Assembly: GCA_032718475.1 (NCBI GenBank) | Contig: JAUCBJ010008219.1 | Span: forward strand, 1 to 64,000 | Direction of reading: 5' to 3' | Source of the DNA: Nemertoderma westbladi | Taxonomy: Eukaryota > Xenacoelomorpha > Nemertodermatida > Nemertodermatidae | Length of the DNA: 64,000 nt | Shown: piece after piece, positions 34,586-45,278 of the stretch | Layout: the number at the start of each line of letters is the position of its first letter | How positions within the stretch are numbered: position 1 is the stretch's first letter | Translations under genes and position numbers: made by a program | The notes under the pieces: generated by a model | What the model was told of the DNA's origin: nothing | The model's database searches: none | The model's input: the letters and a program-made list of their open reading frames with translations, nothing else

Positions 34586-34765
34586 TATTATACTATAAAG
34601 GTACAACACTGTATCAATTCCGGCTTCAACCCAACGCTAATTCCCACGATAAATAATCATTTTTGTATATCCCGTATCCTCCCTACCTATAATATTTTCT
34701 TTTAATCTTATTCTATTTTTAATAGATCTCTAATAGATTTAATATTCGACACAATAAAAATTCAT

Positions 34766-34903
34766 CCCTCTCCAGCGGAATTTCGACGCAAATAACAACC
34801 GATTACTCCTAAAAATAAAACTGTAACCTGTTCTATTGGGGTTCGTTTATTGTTTTAGTTAGAATAACGTGCCTCTGGAACCTGCTCCTTTCCCTAAATT
34901 GAG
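34766..34903 (+). repeat. Dispersed repeat family A, fullest plus-strand copy
   Basis: Block starting CCCTCTCCAGCGG, with GACGCAAATAACA, TGTAACCTGTTCTATTG, CGTTTATTGTTTTAGTTAGA and CCTGCTCCTTTCCCTAAATT in order. The same order occurs inverted at 54850-54988; partial copies at 22696-22745, 27661-27720 and 51660-51732. Confidence 0.8.
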
Positions 34904-34909
34904 AAATTA

Positions 34910-36599
34910 GCATTTAGACGACATATTAATTCGCCAATGTGCCCCCCCCCCCTCCCCACCCCCGGCTCCACTGGTTTACAATTTATAACCACCAATTAAA
35001 ATGTAGATCCCTTGGTTTAATTTAGAACCGCGGTCATGTTTTTTAAGTGTATATGTATTGTATTGTATATATTTCGAGTTTATTAATATGATATTAGATG
35101 ACGGCATCCATTACTTAAGAGTTATATAGTTATTTGTTTTTCTTTTAGAAAGCATGTTTTTTTTTTTTTTTTTTGTTTTTTATTAAGATTTTATTGTTTG
35201 AATCGAAAATTCATTCCAAACTGAAATTCCAGTTGTTGTTGTTACCAGGGATAATATTTAGAATTGTGATATTCAGATTAATATAATTATTATTTAGTTG
35301 TTAAGTGTTATACGTTTTTTTTATGAATTCATCATCTTTGGGTACAGTCATGGCAACAGGCGATTATATCATCAACGATAAATGATTAATAACTCCCTGA
35401 GGCTGTACCAACTGGTAAAGCGAAAGAAGGATAGAATGTTGTGCGAGTGTCCGTTCAAAACTCAAAGCGGTTTTGCAACAATCAGTTTAGAATTGCTATT
35501 CAAAATATTCAAAAGGTTCGTTTAAAAAGTCACAATTACGGTAGGGTATTTTCTAAATGAGTTAAAATCTTTTCTAAATGTGTCAAAAGACGCAGAAAAA
35601 ATAATTGTGCCGATGCTCCAAACGCAATATCGACCGATTATCTTCAAAATGTCCCAAATGCAAAGCTGTTTATTATATTCCTGGGGCGGGCGACACGAAC
35701 CTCCGTTAATTTTAAAATTAACGGTGTTTTTGTGGTTTCTTAGAAACTTATTGTTGATGGTTTGAGTGCTGTTTCATCTGAAACATCTCAGAAGCAAATG
35801 TAAATGGTACACCATGTAAAAGTAAAGTAAAAAATAAGTTTTCTTCGTCCGTTAGGCCAGGTATTTCACACAAAGTGAGACGAATTATTTCCAGTGCGGT
35901 CCCCCCGAATTATACTCCCCAGAGGATACTGGATACTGGCCAGTACTCATTTAGCTACCACTTACTGTAGAGGATGCAAGGCATAGATGCGTCTTGGCTA
36001 CAGTATATAGCAGTTACACTACGGGTACATTGTCATGTTTAAACAATAGCGCACACAATTAGGATGGCCAAACGAACGAGTAAGGAAGCTTTAAGGTTTT
36101 GCAAGTAACAATGAGATCATAACGGGCAAGCACACTAAGGATGTTACACAGAATAAAAAAACAAGAGAAAAAAAAAGTAAATGCTGTAGGTGGAAAAACC
36201 AGACAAAAGAAAATGTTAAAGACTTATGGTCTAATTTGAAGGACATATTTCATTAGAGGTGAAAAAAAAAGGTGATAAAAGAAGAACCGGGGGAAAATAG
36301 GAAGAATTAGATTTACTTGAGCGTCTAGCTCCTGAGTAACGTCGAGTTGGTACTGTAGTTTATAGACGACAATTATTGACCGTTTCAGGCGGATGGAGGG
36401 CAGAAAATAATATAATATTCAATCTTAATATTCATATATTTATACAATATTCAATCTAATTGCACGGCAATAACTACATGTATTTTAAAAATAAATATTT
36501 TATTGAATTGAAAAAATATTGTTTCCCATTCTTCAATCCTATACTGTAGACGATCCGGTTGGGTTTATGACAATTCAAAGTTCGAAAACCGGCCTGAAG
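34910..36599. other. Non-coding stretch
   Basis: No gene recognised. Contains a poly-C patch (34941-34955) and a poly-T run (35157-35174). Confidence 0.5.
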
Positions 36600-37340
36600 G
36601 GTGGTCTCCAGCACCAAATTTTTTGAAATTTTCGAATTTTACAAAGTCATTCGTGATTTAGTAATTATTTATGTTTGGGCTATTTTTATTGGTTTGGATC
36701 ACTCTAATGCTCTATACAAGTATGTAAGTGTAGTGGTACGTCATTTTTGGAGCACCAAAATTAGGGCGTGGCACTTTAAAATTTCAAAATTACTTTATTC
36801 GGAAAATTTACTAAAGTTTTTATTTCGAAGCATTTTTATTTGTTTTCTGGAGCGCTGAATCGATTGAAGCCTGAAGACTTAGTGGTTCGCCATTTTTGGT
36901 GCACCAAAATTTTTCATTTCATTTTTCAAAATTTGAAGTGCCACGCCCTAATTTTGGTACATCAAAAATGGCTAACCTCTAAGGCTTCAGGCTTCTATAT
37001 TACTTTCAATCGATTCAGCGGTCTAGAAAACTTATATAAATGCGTTAAAATTTCAATTTTGGTTTATTTTCCGAATCTCGTATTTTTCAAAATTTGAAGT
37101 GCCACGTCCTAATTTTGGTGCACCAAAAATGGCGAACCACTAAGTCTTCAGGCTTCTATATTACTTTCAATCGAATCAGCGGCCCAGAAAACCTATAAAG
37201 ATGCGTTGAAATAAAAAATTAGGGGCATTTTCTGAATATCTAATTTTTCAAAATTTGAAGTGCCACGCCCACTTCTTAGGTGCACGAAAAATAGCATCCA
37301 CTTCAATTTTTGGAAATGGAATATAATCACATTCGATTCA
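36600..37340. repeat. Tandem/inverted repeat cluster, about 165-bp unit
   Basis: AAAATTTGAAGTGCCACGCC followed by TAATTTTGGTGCACCAAAAA and then CTTCAGGCTTCTATATTAC recurs near 36930, 37090 and 37253. An inverted version (GGGCGTGGCACTTTAAAATT) lies at 36766-36785. ORFs across it are not supported. Confidence 0.75.
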
Positions 37341-37990
37341 GCGTCTTGAAAAACCTACTAAATCTAGCCAAAACTGCCACACTACAGTACATGAATTTCA
37401 CGAAAAAACAGACATAGGGCTCATAAAAAAAACCTTCACAGATAATCTTTTTAGTGTTTGGATCTCATGCCTAACATCCTAAAGAATCTGAAATGAGAAA
37501 TTGGAAGCAAATTCCGTTATGTGTGGGCTCCTACTAGCAAGTTTAAATTGACTGTACATTTTTTAACATTTTCCAAAATTTATGTGCGAATTTTGCCTAC
37601 AATCAAGGCGAAAATACAGTCATTAAAAATAACATTAATCCTAGTCTGTTAATTTGCCTGTGTGAGTGATGGTTCAACCTCGGTTGTAGTTAAGAAATAA
37701 ATTAATTTTGGTTTCCTAGAGATCAATCAACTTCGTTTGAAAAAATAACAATACGCTATTGCGAATTTCGTAATTCCGTAATTCCGTAACGAAAACATGA
37801 CATTTTTTAAAATAGCTTTTAAACTACTAAACATGTGACATTCAAATTTTAAATTCTCTTCCTCTAACCGTTGGGCAATACGCAATTATTTTCCTTTTGT
37901 GGCAATATGTTATATAAGTCGAGATATTTGTATTACGGAATTACAATTTCACGTTATGGAATTACGTTACGGAATTACAACTTTCCAACA
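37341..37990. other. Non-coding, with ATTCCGTAA motifs
   Basis: GTAATTCCGTAA-type words cluster at 37765-37795 and, inverted, at 37933-37980. Similar words recur beyond the minisatellite at 39787-40010. No gene seen. Confidence 0.5.
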
Positions 37991-37999
37991 ATGCATGAC

Positions 38000-39160
38000 G
38001 TTAGTCTTGGTGTAGACTGTAGAGTGGTACACTGTGAGACGTTATTGGCGGTGTCGACTGGTACACTGCGAGACTTTATTGTGGTGTAGACTGGTACACT
38101 GAGCGACGTTAGCGTTGGTGTAGACTGGTACACTGCGATACATTAGTGTTGGTGTAGACTGGTACACTGAGAGACGTTAGTGTTGGTGTAGACTGGTACA
38201 CTGAGAGACGTTAATTTTGGTGTAGACTGGCACACTGAGACGTTAGCGTTGGTGTAGACTGGTACACTTCGAGACTTTAGTGTTGGTTTAGACTGGTACA
38301 CTGCGAGACTTTAGTGTTGGTTTAGACTGGTACACTACGAGACGTTAGTGTTGGTGTAGACTGGTACAATGTGATACGTTAATTTTGGTGTAGACTGGCA
38401 CACCGCGAGACTTAAGTGTTGGTTTAGACTGGTACACAGCGAGGCGTTAGTGTTGGTGTAGACTGGTACACTGGGAGACGTTAATTTTGGTGTAGACTGG
38501 CACACTGAGACGTTAGCGTTGGTGTAGACTGGTACACTTCGAGACTTTAGTGTTGGTTTAGACTGGTACACTGCGAGACTTTAGTGTTGGTTTAGACTGG
38601 TACACTACGAGACGTTAGTGTTGGTGTAGACTGGTACAATGTGATACGTTAATTTTGGTGTAGACTGGCACACCGCGAGACGTAAGTGTTGGTTTAGACT
38701 GGTACACTGCGAGACTTTAGTGTTGGTTTAGACTGGTACACTGCGAGACTTTAGTGTTGGTTTAGACTGGTACACTACGAGACGTTATTGTTGGTGTAGA
38801 CTGGTACACAGCGATGCGTTAGTGTTGGTGTAGACTGGTACACTGAGAGACGTTAATTTTGGTGTAGACTGGCACACTAAGACTTTAGTGTTGGTTTAGA
38901 CTGGTACACTGCGTGACGTTAGTGTTGGTTTAGACTGGTACACTGGGAGACGTTAGTGTTGGTGTAGACTGGTACACTTCGAGACTTTAGTGTTGGTTTA
39001 GACTGGTACAATGCGAGACTTTAGTGTTCGTTTAGACTGGTACACTACGAGACGTTAGTGTTGGTGTAGACTGGTACAATACGAGACGTTAGTGTTGGTG
39101 TGGACTGGTACACAGCGAGACATTAGGGGTGTAGACTTGTGCACTGAGAGACGTTAGTGC
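38000..39160. repeat. 34-bp minisatellite
   Basis: More than 30 contiguous units of the type GTTGGTGTAGACTGGTACAC + TGCGAGACGTTAGT. Frequent variants (GTTTAG, TTAATTTTGG, GGCACAC) recur in the same order in blocks (for example 38170-38420 against 38430-38680), indicating block duplication. The period is not a multiple of 3 and the Thr/Pro/Val ORFs over it are artefacts. No spacers between units, so it is not a CRISPR-type array. Confidence 0.95.
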
Positions 39161-39212
39161 CGTTATCTCTAACGTTGGCATTCAAAGTATTGTATTAAAT
39201 TACCATTTTTAT

Positions 39213-39727
39213 ACACCATGGCCCGGAATATAGTGTCGTAATTCAATGAAACGAACCCCCCCCCCCCCCCCCCCCCCAAATGTTTCTACAAATCGTAATG
39301 ATAAATGAGATGATGAGCCATTATTTTTATTTTTGCTTTCAATCTTTAGCTACAAGCGATAAAAAAAAGAGTCTCCGCCGATATTGCACTAGTTCCACCG
39401 CAGTTATTCTTCAACCTTATAGTGATTTGTTGGTGCTGATGTAAAGCTGGCTGTGCAAGGATTCCAAGGATGTAAAAACATTTGAATTTGGTTGGGAAAT
39501 AGCTGCAATGTAACTGGTGCAATATCGCCGGCGACTCTTTTTTGTACAGTAGCTATAGATTAAAAGCAAAAATAAAAATTCCGGCTCTCCCACTAAGTGG
39601 TCGGGAAATGAAATCCTCTCCGTTTCAAATTTCAATCAATCTCATTAGACTTGTAGAAAAATTGGCGGGGGGGGGGGGGGGGGGGTCGTGTCATTGAATT
39701 ATGGCACTATATTCCAGGCCATGGTGT
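39213..39727. mobile_element. Fold-back element with mirrored poly-C and poly-G tracts
   Basis: ACACCATGG at the left pairs with CCATGGTGT at the right; inside, AATATAGTG, then poly-C (39257-39277), CTACAAAT and AGTCTCCGCCGATATTGCAC pair with the right arm (39510-39700), where poly-G (39667-39685) mirrors the poly-C. A partial relative lies at 55050-55291. Confidence 0.8.
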
Positions 39728-40138
39728 TGTATGTATATCACGATGACAATTATCCCAGTTCAATAACTTCGCCAATTCGCACGAAATTCCGTAACGATCT
39801 GGTTTGTATTTCCGTAACGACACCAATAAAGCTGTAACACCAAATTGATTGCTAAATATGCTTAATCTTTACCATGGCGGACATTTTGAACATCTCTACT
39901 TATGCGCAATATGTTTAGTTTATATTTAAAACTCAATAATTCGCAGAACTCTCACTTTAAAAAAATTCAAAAAAAAGCATTGTCTTTTTTGTGTAATTCC
40001 GTAACGTAATGTTTGCGATATTAAAAATAATAAATCCGAGGCAAATTGTATAAAACTAACGAAACCAATGTGTTCTCTGATAATTTGTCTTACTATGCTC
40101 CACAAATTAAAGTTCATTTAAGTCATCTTCGAAACACC
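39728..40138. other. Non-coding stretch
   Basis: AT-rich, with several ATTCCGTAACG words. No gene or element boundary recognised. Confidence 0.5.
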
Positions 40139-40450
40139 ATAATATAGCTAGGCCCTACTGGTTATTAATAGCTATACACCGCCTACCGGTAGGTAATGCA
40201 GTAGGCCTATCTGGCTGTCAGGCAAATTTCCACCTATTGTTTACGTGGTATCCAATGACGGCGTTAAGTAATGTCCCCTTAGTGGACATTACTTAACGCC
40301 GTCATGGGTTACCACGTAAACAATAACACCAAATACAATACTAAAAGTACATGCCAATACAATGCTGTAATGTCCTCTAAAGTTGTAAAGTGCTAAATAA
40401 CAACTCGCTGTTTATACTAACGGCGTTGAGTAATGTTAAAATTTTGGAAT
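40139..40450 (+). repeat. Duplicated segment, copy 1 (contains long hairpin)
   Basis: Direct repeat of 40648-40960. Shared blocks include TATACACCGCCTACCGGTAG, CAGGCAAATTTCCACCTATT and GCTAAATAACAACTCGCTGT. Copy 1 contains, between the two conserved blocks, a near-perfect hairpin (40236-40324) whose inner arm is absent from copy 2. Confidence 0.88.
40236..40324. repeat. Long near-perfect hairpin
   Basis: ATTGTTTACGTGGTA pairs with TACCACGTAAACAAT, and TGACGGCGTTAAGTAATGTC with its complement, around a loop of about seven bases (40276-40282). The stem is about 40 bp with only a small mismatch near CCAA/GGG. Confidence 0.9.
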
Positions 40451-40647
40451 AAAGTACTTTGCAACAAGTATGTATATGTAGTTTTATTCAAAAATTTTAA
40501 CATTACGAAATGATACATTGATATATTATAAGTGAAAGAAACTGCACAAATTAAATTAGTTGCTGTATAACTAAATCTAAAAATGTCATAAATTATGTTA
40601 TAAATAAGTTAGCTTATATTTATGGTGGCGTTTGGAGCCATGTTATA

Positions 40648-40960
40648 ATAATATAGCTAGGCCAAAATGGTTATTAATAGCTATACACCGCCTACCGGTA
40701 GGTAATGCAGTAGGCCTATCTGGCTGTCAGGCAAATTTCCACCTATTGTTTACGTGGTAACAAATGACGCCGTAACTTTACAGCCCGCCCTCATTGGTTA
40801 CCACATAAACATTTAAACAAGGGACACACCCAATACAATACTAAATGTACAGGCCAATACAATGCTGTAATGTCCTCTAAAGCTGTAAAGTGCTAAATAA
40901 CAACTCGCTGTTAATACTAACGGCGTTGATTAATGTTACAATTTTGGAATAGAATACCTT
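40648..40960 (+). repeat. Duplicated segment, copy 2
   Basis: Second copy of 40139-40450, about 510 bp downstream, diverged by substitutions and by a different central part where copy 1 has the inner hairpin. Confidence 0.88.
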
Positions 40961-41298
40961 AACGTAGAGTCCTCCAGTTAGTGCAACGGAGCTTTGAGAC
41001 GCTGGCTTCCGTTAGTTAAAGCCGCCGTTTTTTTTAACGGAGGTTTCGTGCCGCTTATGATTTTATTTAACGGCGCCGTTAGCACTAACGGAGCTTACTT
41101 GTCGCCCGCCCCTGAAATTTACCTTTTAATATTCTAAATTCCATTCATTTCTGCATCATGCATTCGATCTCAACCTTTTGATGACGTTTCGACTTCCACT
41201 TCCAGCACTGAAACTTATACCGGTAATTAGAATCATAATGTGTATTTTTGAGGCTGTAATTATGGAACTATAAATTTAGTTCAAATATGTTAAAATTC
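40961..41298. other. Non-coding with GTTAGTGC/AACGGAG words
   Basis: AACGGAG and CGTTAG words repeat in both orientations (40980-41100), probably a small decayed inverted-repeat element. No gene. Confidence 0.45.
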
Positions 41299-41535
41299 AG
41301 CTTGGTCTAGTGGTGACATTACTGGGCTTCCGATTAGGGAGCCCTGGTTCGATCCCTAGATGGGGCGGTACTGTTTGGGCACAGTGCTTTAAATGCTGCA
41401 GCCTAGCCCAACCCCGGCTTTCATCCTTCTGTGGTCGATAAATGGGAACCAAGGCAACTTGGGAAACAGAGTGGAAGGGTTTACTGTGGAAGATCACCCA
41501 TGGTGGTGAACAGGCATTCCTTGGCTTAACGAGCC
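41299..41535 (+). mobile_element. tRNA-derived SINE
   Basis: The 5' part has RNA polymerase III internal promoter boxes: A-box-like TGGTCTAGTGG (about 41303) and B-box GGTTCGATCCC (about 41346), with the usual 30-odd-base separation. It lacks a full cloverleaf with acceptor-stem pairing and is followed by an unrelated roughly 170-bp body and a short A-rich end (41527-41535), which argues for a SINE rather than a tRNA gene. The short minus ORF is a shadow. Confidence 0.72.
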
Positions 41536-41604
41536 TAAAAAAAAGATTCTCCCATTTTCACATTTTTAATAGTTAATAATAATAATTGATCCATCATAAC
41601 TTAC

Positions 41605-41743
41605 TTGTTTATCGAATGGATAATACGTGACATCGATGCGACAAGATGTTTCGCTTATCGCCGGACGTAACCAACTCACTTCCCCTTTGTAGTTGATCAG
41701 GATGTCTGTAGAATCAGCCTCATGGGAAGACAATATCTTAACC
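41605..41743 (-). CDS. Single exon of a Cys-loop ligand-gated channel (nAChR-like), partial gene
   Basis: 139-bp exon with acceptor TTGTTTCAG/G just above 41743 and donor CAA/GTAAGT just below 41605. It starts in phase 2 and ends in phase 0. It encodes DILINYKGEVSWLRPAISE then TSCRIDVTYYPFDKQ, which fits the extracellular ligand-binding domain: the E-loop with WxxPA and the first Cys of the Cys-loop with its YPxD motif. The second Cys would be in the next exon, towards lower coordinates. No other exon is found in the window: the neighbouring sequence on that side is a SINE. Most like nicotinic acetylcholine receptor subunits; it may be a real gene with long introns or an isolated remnant. Confidence 0.72.
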
Positions 41744-42509
41744 CTGAAACAATACACAACTAAATAATATAATTACAAGTTACTTTGGAAACATTTTTAC
41801 TGAAGAAATGTACTAAAATAATGCGTGTAATAATTTTCACTTTACTATCAGTAAAGTGAATATTATACGAAAACGGTTTAGGAACTCTTCTTTATTATTA
41901 ATTATGATAAACTTTCATATAGAAAAAAATACAATCATCGAAAGCCGTTAACGCGGTCCTGTAAATTTAAAAACGAAAACTTAACCCAATAAAACGGGCG
42001 GCACTGAATGCTTTGGGTGGAGACAGGCTTTGGGGGAAATTTCTTAGAACTTCGGGAGTTTCTTATATTTTCACACACGTGTGCTTTGCACTTATCAATT
42101 CAGTGTATTGTGGTTGCAATGAGCTATAAATCAGTTTCATGGCTCCAAAGGGGGAATCGTGATAATTTTATTTTTTTTTATTTTACTAGGATGTACTTAC
42201 AATACTGTACTTACAATTAAATGTAATGTAGGTAGATTTTTAGAGTCAGGATCAAGGAAGGGAAACTGAATGGCAGGTTACAGGGTTAGCTAATTAGCAG
42301 AGGGGTGCAGAGCTGGTAGACGCTAATGCTATCCACCGTATTGTGCATGATTTGGGGAGGCACCAAGGCGACTTGGGAGGCACTAATCAGACACAGACTA
42401 AGGTAATACTTTAACTACTATAATGAGTAACAATTAAACTAGAGTTAGTGCAAAGCATAATAAATATCCCCTCCCATAAATGTAAGGGGGGGGGGGGGGG
42501 GGGGGGGGG
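41744..42509. other. Non-coding up to a poly-G tract
   Basis: No gene recognised. Ends in poly-G (42486-42509), the insertion site of the next element. A short stretch at 42358-42385 (CCAAGGCGACTTGGGAGGCA) resembles part of the SINE body. Confidence 0.5.
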
Positions 42510-43077
42510 TATGGCATACTTTTAGTATTAAAACCCCATTTTATTATTCACTCATATTTTTTTAAGGAAAATAATTATGTACTCTTATTTTTATATGTGT
42601 AACTAATTTAATTGCATTATGTTCTCATTTTAAAATGAGTACACCTATAATTCGGGAAATTTTGCAATTTTGTACTCATATTTTTATAAGAGTCACTAAT
42701 TCAAAGAATTATGTACTCATTTTAAAATGAGTACACCATTAATTCGGAACATCTTTCAATTTTGTACTCATATTTTTATAAGAGTCACTAATTCAAAGAA
42801 TTATGTACTCATTTTAAAATGAGTACACCATTAATTCGGAAAACCTTGCAATTTTGTACTCATATTTTAGCCAATCGCGAATTTGCGCCTCATCTTTTAA
42901 TAATTGTCACCCATCTTTTAACCAATCACGAATTTGCGCCTCATCTTCGAATAATTGCCACCCATCTTTTAGCCAATCGCGAATTTGCGCCTCATCTTTG
43001 AAAATGTCACCCATCTTTTAACCAATCACGAATTTGCGCCTCATCTTCGAATAATTGCCACCCATCTTTTAGCCAAT
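42510..43077 (+). repeat. Left TIR of the IS3EU-like element
   Basis: About 570 bp, complementary to 53961-54534. The outer part is unique; next come about three units of roughly 85 bp with GTACTCATTTTAAAATGAGT palindromes; the inner part has about five units of roughly 57 bp with CCAATC(G/A)CGAATTTGCGCC. Such repeats are plausible transposase-binding sites. Confidence 0.9.
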
Positions 43078-43788
43078 CATTGATAAGGCCTTTCTCCACT
43101 GTTGTAAAGAAGTATAAAGGGTGAATCGGACTACTGTTGAAATCATATGGTTTCTGTGATAGCTTATGATAACGACGGTACATAAAGTTGCTGCACTGGC
43201 TATCGAGAGTTTAAGATTTACTAGTGGATGTGGGTGATTGGGTCTGTAAAAGTGGGCATAACATAAATGATTACTAGGCCTAAGTTGTATTGCCGTCATT
43301 AGTATCTTAGTCACTATTATTTACTTAATGTAGTTAGTGTTTCTAAGTTTCCAAAATTTTAATTGAGAAAAATACATTACTATATTGTAATTACTATATT
43401 GTAATTACTCATATTGTATTATTATTACTATATCATACTTTATCAATAAAGATAAGTACAGAGATAGCGGAGTCAAGATACAGGAAAGTAGAGTTTAGTT
43501 AAGTGTAATCTACAAAACATTATTAAATACAATGTTAATACAAGTAAGTTGTATCTAAGAAGCAAAACATTAAACCGGTAATATTTCTGACCAGTTGTTA
43601 CACGAGCTTAGTTGCATTCGTAAATTTTCAGAAGTGAACATAGAGTTAAAATAGAAACTAATTTTTTATCCTATTTTGGAACTAATTCTGACATTAGGCC
43701 ATGTAATCTGGTACTGATAAACTGTACAGTGTAGACTATACATAACATTTGTGTAGCTTAGAGCTTATCATAATTCGTTGTGTTTGGA
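43078..43788. other. Non-coding, upstream of the HECT cargo gene
   Basis: AT-rich, no ORF of note. Probably holds the cargo promoter; no clear core element recognised. Confidence 0.5.
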
Positions 43789-44055
43789 ATGGACCAAGAA
43801 CAGCGTCGCTGCTGTAATTTACTTTATGGTGATGATAATATTTATTGCACAAGATGTGGACACCGTTTACAACAGTTGTCAGTGCCTCAACATCCTGTAG
43901 TTGATCTTACAACAACGACGACGTCTACGAGTAATCAGAATTGGTCGTTAGTTAACCCAAATGGTAGTGGACCTGGACAGTTACAATTTCCAAACACTCA
44001 AAACATTAACAGGCCAAGGCGCCCAGCAGAGCTTATAGAGGAATTGAATGCTACA
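43789..44055 (+). pseudogene. HECT cargo gene, N-terminal part with zinc ribbon
   Basis: ATG at 43789 opens an 89-codon segment. RRCCNLL...NIYCTRCG supplies two Cys pairs typical of a short zinc ribbon; a Thr/Ser/Asn-rich linker follows. The reading frame runs up to 44055, then enters LINE sequence and stops at 44059. Across the LINE it is in phase with the segment at 49302, so both are parts of one gene. The zinc ribbon probably serves protein or nucleic-acid binding; that is inference. Confidence 0.65.
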
Positions 44056-44194
44056 GCCTAGCTAGTCCGCCTCCTACAGTCCTACTTGGTGCAGTCGCTT
44101 AGTATATAGACGTGCTTAGTCGCACCTTATATTGGAGTTAAACCTATACTGGCCTACCTGTATGCTGTATAAATTTTATATAAATATATTTATA

Positions 44195-45214
44195 ATGGCG
44201 GCCGCGGTTTCCACAAGCAACAACTATGATCCTCTTCTTGGAATGACAGAATCCCTTAGCCAACTCCGGTCGGATCTCAATGAAGAGCACGAAATAGTCG
44301 CTGGATCTATGGAGAACCTCGACCACATTATACGGGACATGGTTACCAAGGAAATAAATTCCATAGGCCTATCTAAAACCATGCGACATACCGGTACAAG
44401 TAACCATAATGTTGATATTGCCGAGAAAACCGTAGATGCAATATGTCAAAACGTCTACAAAGCTGTTAGTCACGATATAGGCGATTTACGACAGACGTTG
44501 CAGAAATCTATGGATAAACTCTCAAATATGTCTCGTACCATATGTCAACTAGCTGACGCGATAGATGAGCAGGAACAATACTCGCGGAGGAACTGTATTC
44601 TTATTCATGGGTATGGGCTCCCATTGCCTAATAACGACATCGACCTCCCAGCACGAGAAGTTGTGAAACTCCTTAACACGAAACTCGGGATAGAATTGTC
44701 TCTAAACGATGTTGACCGCTGTCACAACCTCAGCCGATCCAATACTGTGTCAAGTAACAAGGGATCAAAGGAACTCTGCATCGTTAAGTTCACGAACTAT
44801 CGGTCAAAGGCTAAGGTAGTCACAAAGAGACGACTCCTTAAGGGAACCAATATCCTCATCACGGATAGTTTAACAAAACAGCGTGGTGCTCTGCTTACTA
44901 AAGCGAAAGCTAAAGGCGGGCCACATTCCGCATGGAGCTCGGATGGAAGGATCTTGGTCGCTCGAACCAGTGGATCACCGATGGTGATTTCGTGTCTTGC
45001 CGACATTGAAGCATGGGTACCTCCATCATCTAAAGCACCGTCGGTTGTACCCTACAAGCCGAAGGACCTGGGAAAGAATGCCACAACCAAGACCACACCC
45101 AATGCTGCAATGGTTGCTCCAGCTACATCCCCGACACGTTTGGAAAAACGTCAATCACAGACACCATCACTGGTCCAAGGAACTATCCCTAAGCACAAGA
45201 AGGGTAAAAAGTAA
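44195..45214 (+). CDS. LINE ORF1, RNA-binding protein
   Basis: ATG at 44195 (ATGGCGGCCGCG); the frame is open further upstream but without a better start. About 339 residues. A coiled-coil-like N-terminal half (residues ~10-125, heptad-rich Leu/Ile) is followed by EQEQYSRRNCILIHGY and an RRM-like segment with DVDRCHNL and KELCIVKFTNYRSKAKV, then LLKGTNILITDSLTK...R, typical of LINE ORF1 proteins of the transposase_22-like fold. The C-terminus is basic and Pro/Thr-rich. Binds LINE RNA as a trimer in known relatives. Confidence 0.82.
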   Translation: MAAAVSTSNNYDPLLGMTESLSQLRSDLNEEHEIVAGSMENLDHIIRDMVTKEINSIGLSKTMRHTGTSNHNVDIAEKTVDAICQNVYKAVSHDIGDLRQTLQKSMDKLSNMSRTICQLADAIDEQEQYSRRNCILIHGYGLPLPNNDIDLPAREVVKLLNTKLGIELSLNDVDRCHNLSRSNTVSSNKGSKELCIVKFTNYRSKAKVVTKRRLLKGTNILITDSLTKQRGALLTKAKAKGGPHSAWSSDGRILVARTSGSPMVISCLADIEAWVPPSSKAPSVVPYKPKDLGKNATTKTTPNAAMVAPATSPTRLEKRQSQTPSLVQGTIPKHKKGKK

Positions 45215-45278
45215 GTACATAGGTTCACATGACTAATGAACTTTTCATTATTTGTATGTATGTGTAATTAAAATTATC

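Noticed and set aside
38335-38571. Val/Pro/Tyr/Thr repeat protein on the minus strand
   Set aside because: It is the translation of the 34-bp minisatellite, whose period is not a multiple of three.
38000-39160. CRISPR-like array
   Set aside because: Units are contiguous with no unique spacers and the sequence is a eukaryotic genome.
41299-41372. Functional tRNA gene
   Set aside because: A and B boxes are present but acceptor-stem pairing is lacking and a longer body follows, so a SINE is the better call.
44195-45214. LINE ORF1 as part of the HECT gene
   Set aside because: Its coiled-coil plus RRM-like layout and its position before ORF2 fit a LINE, and the HECT frame is continuous across it.
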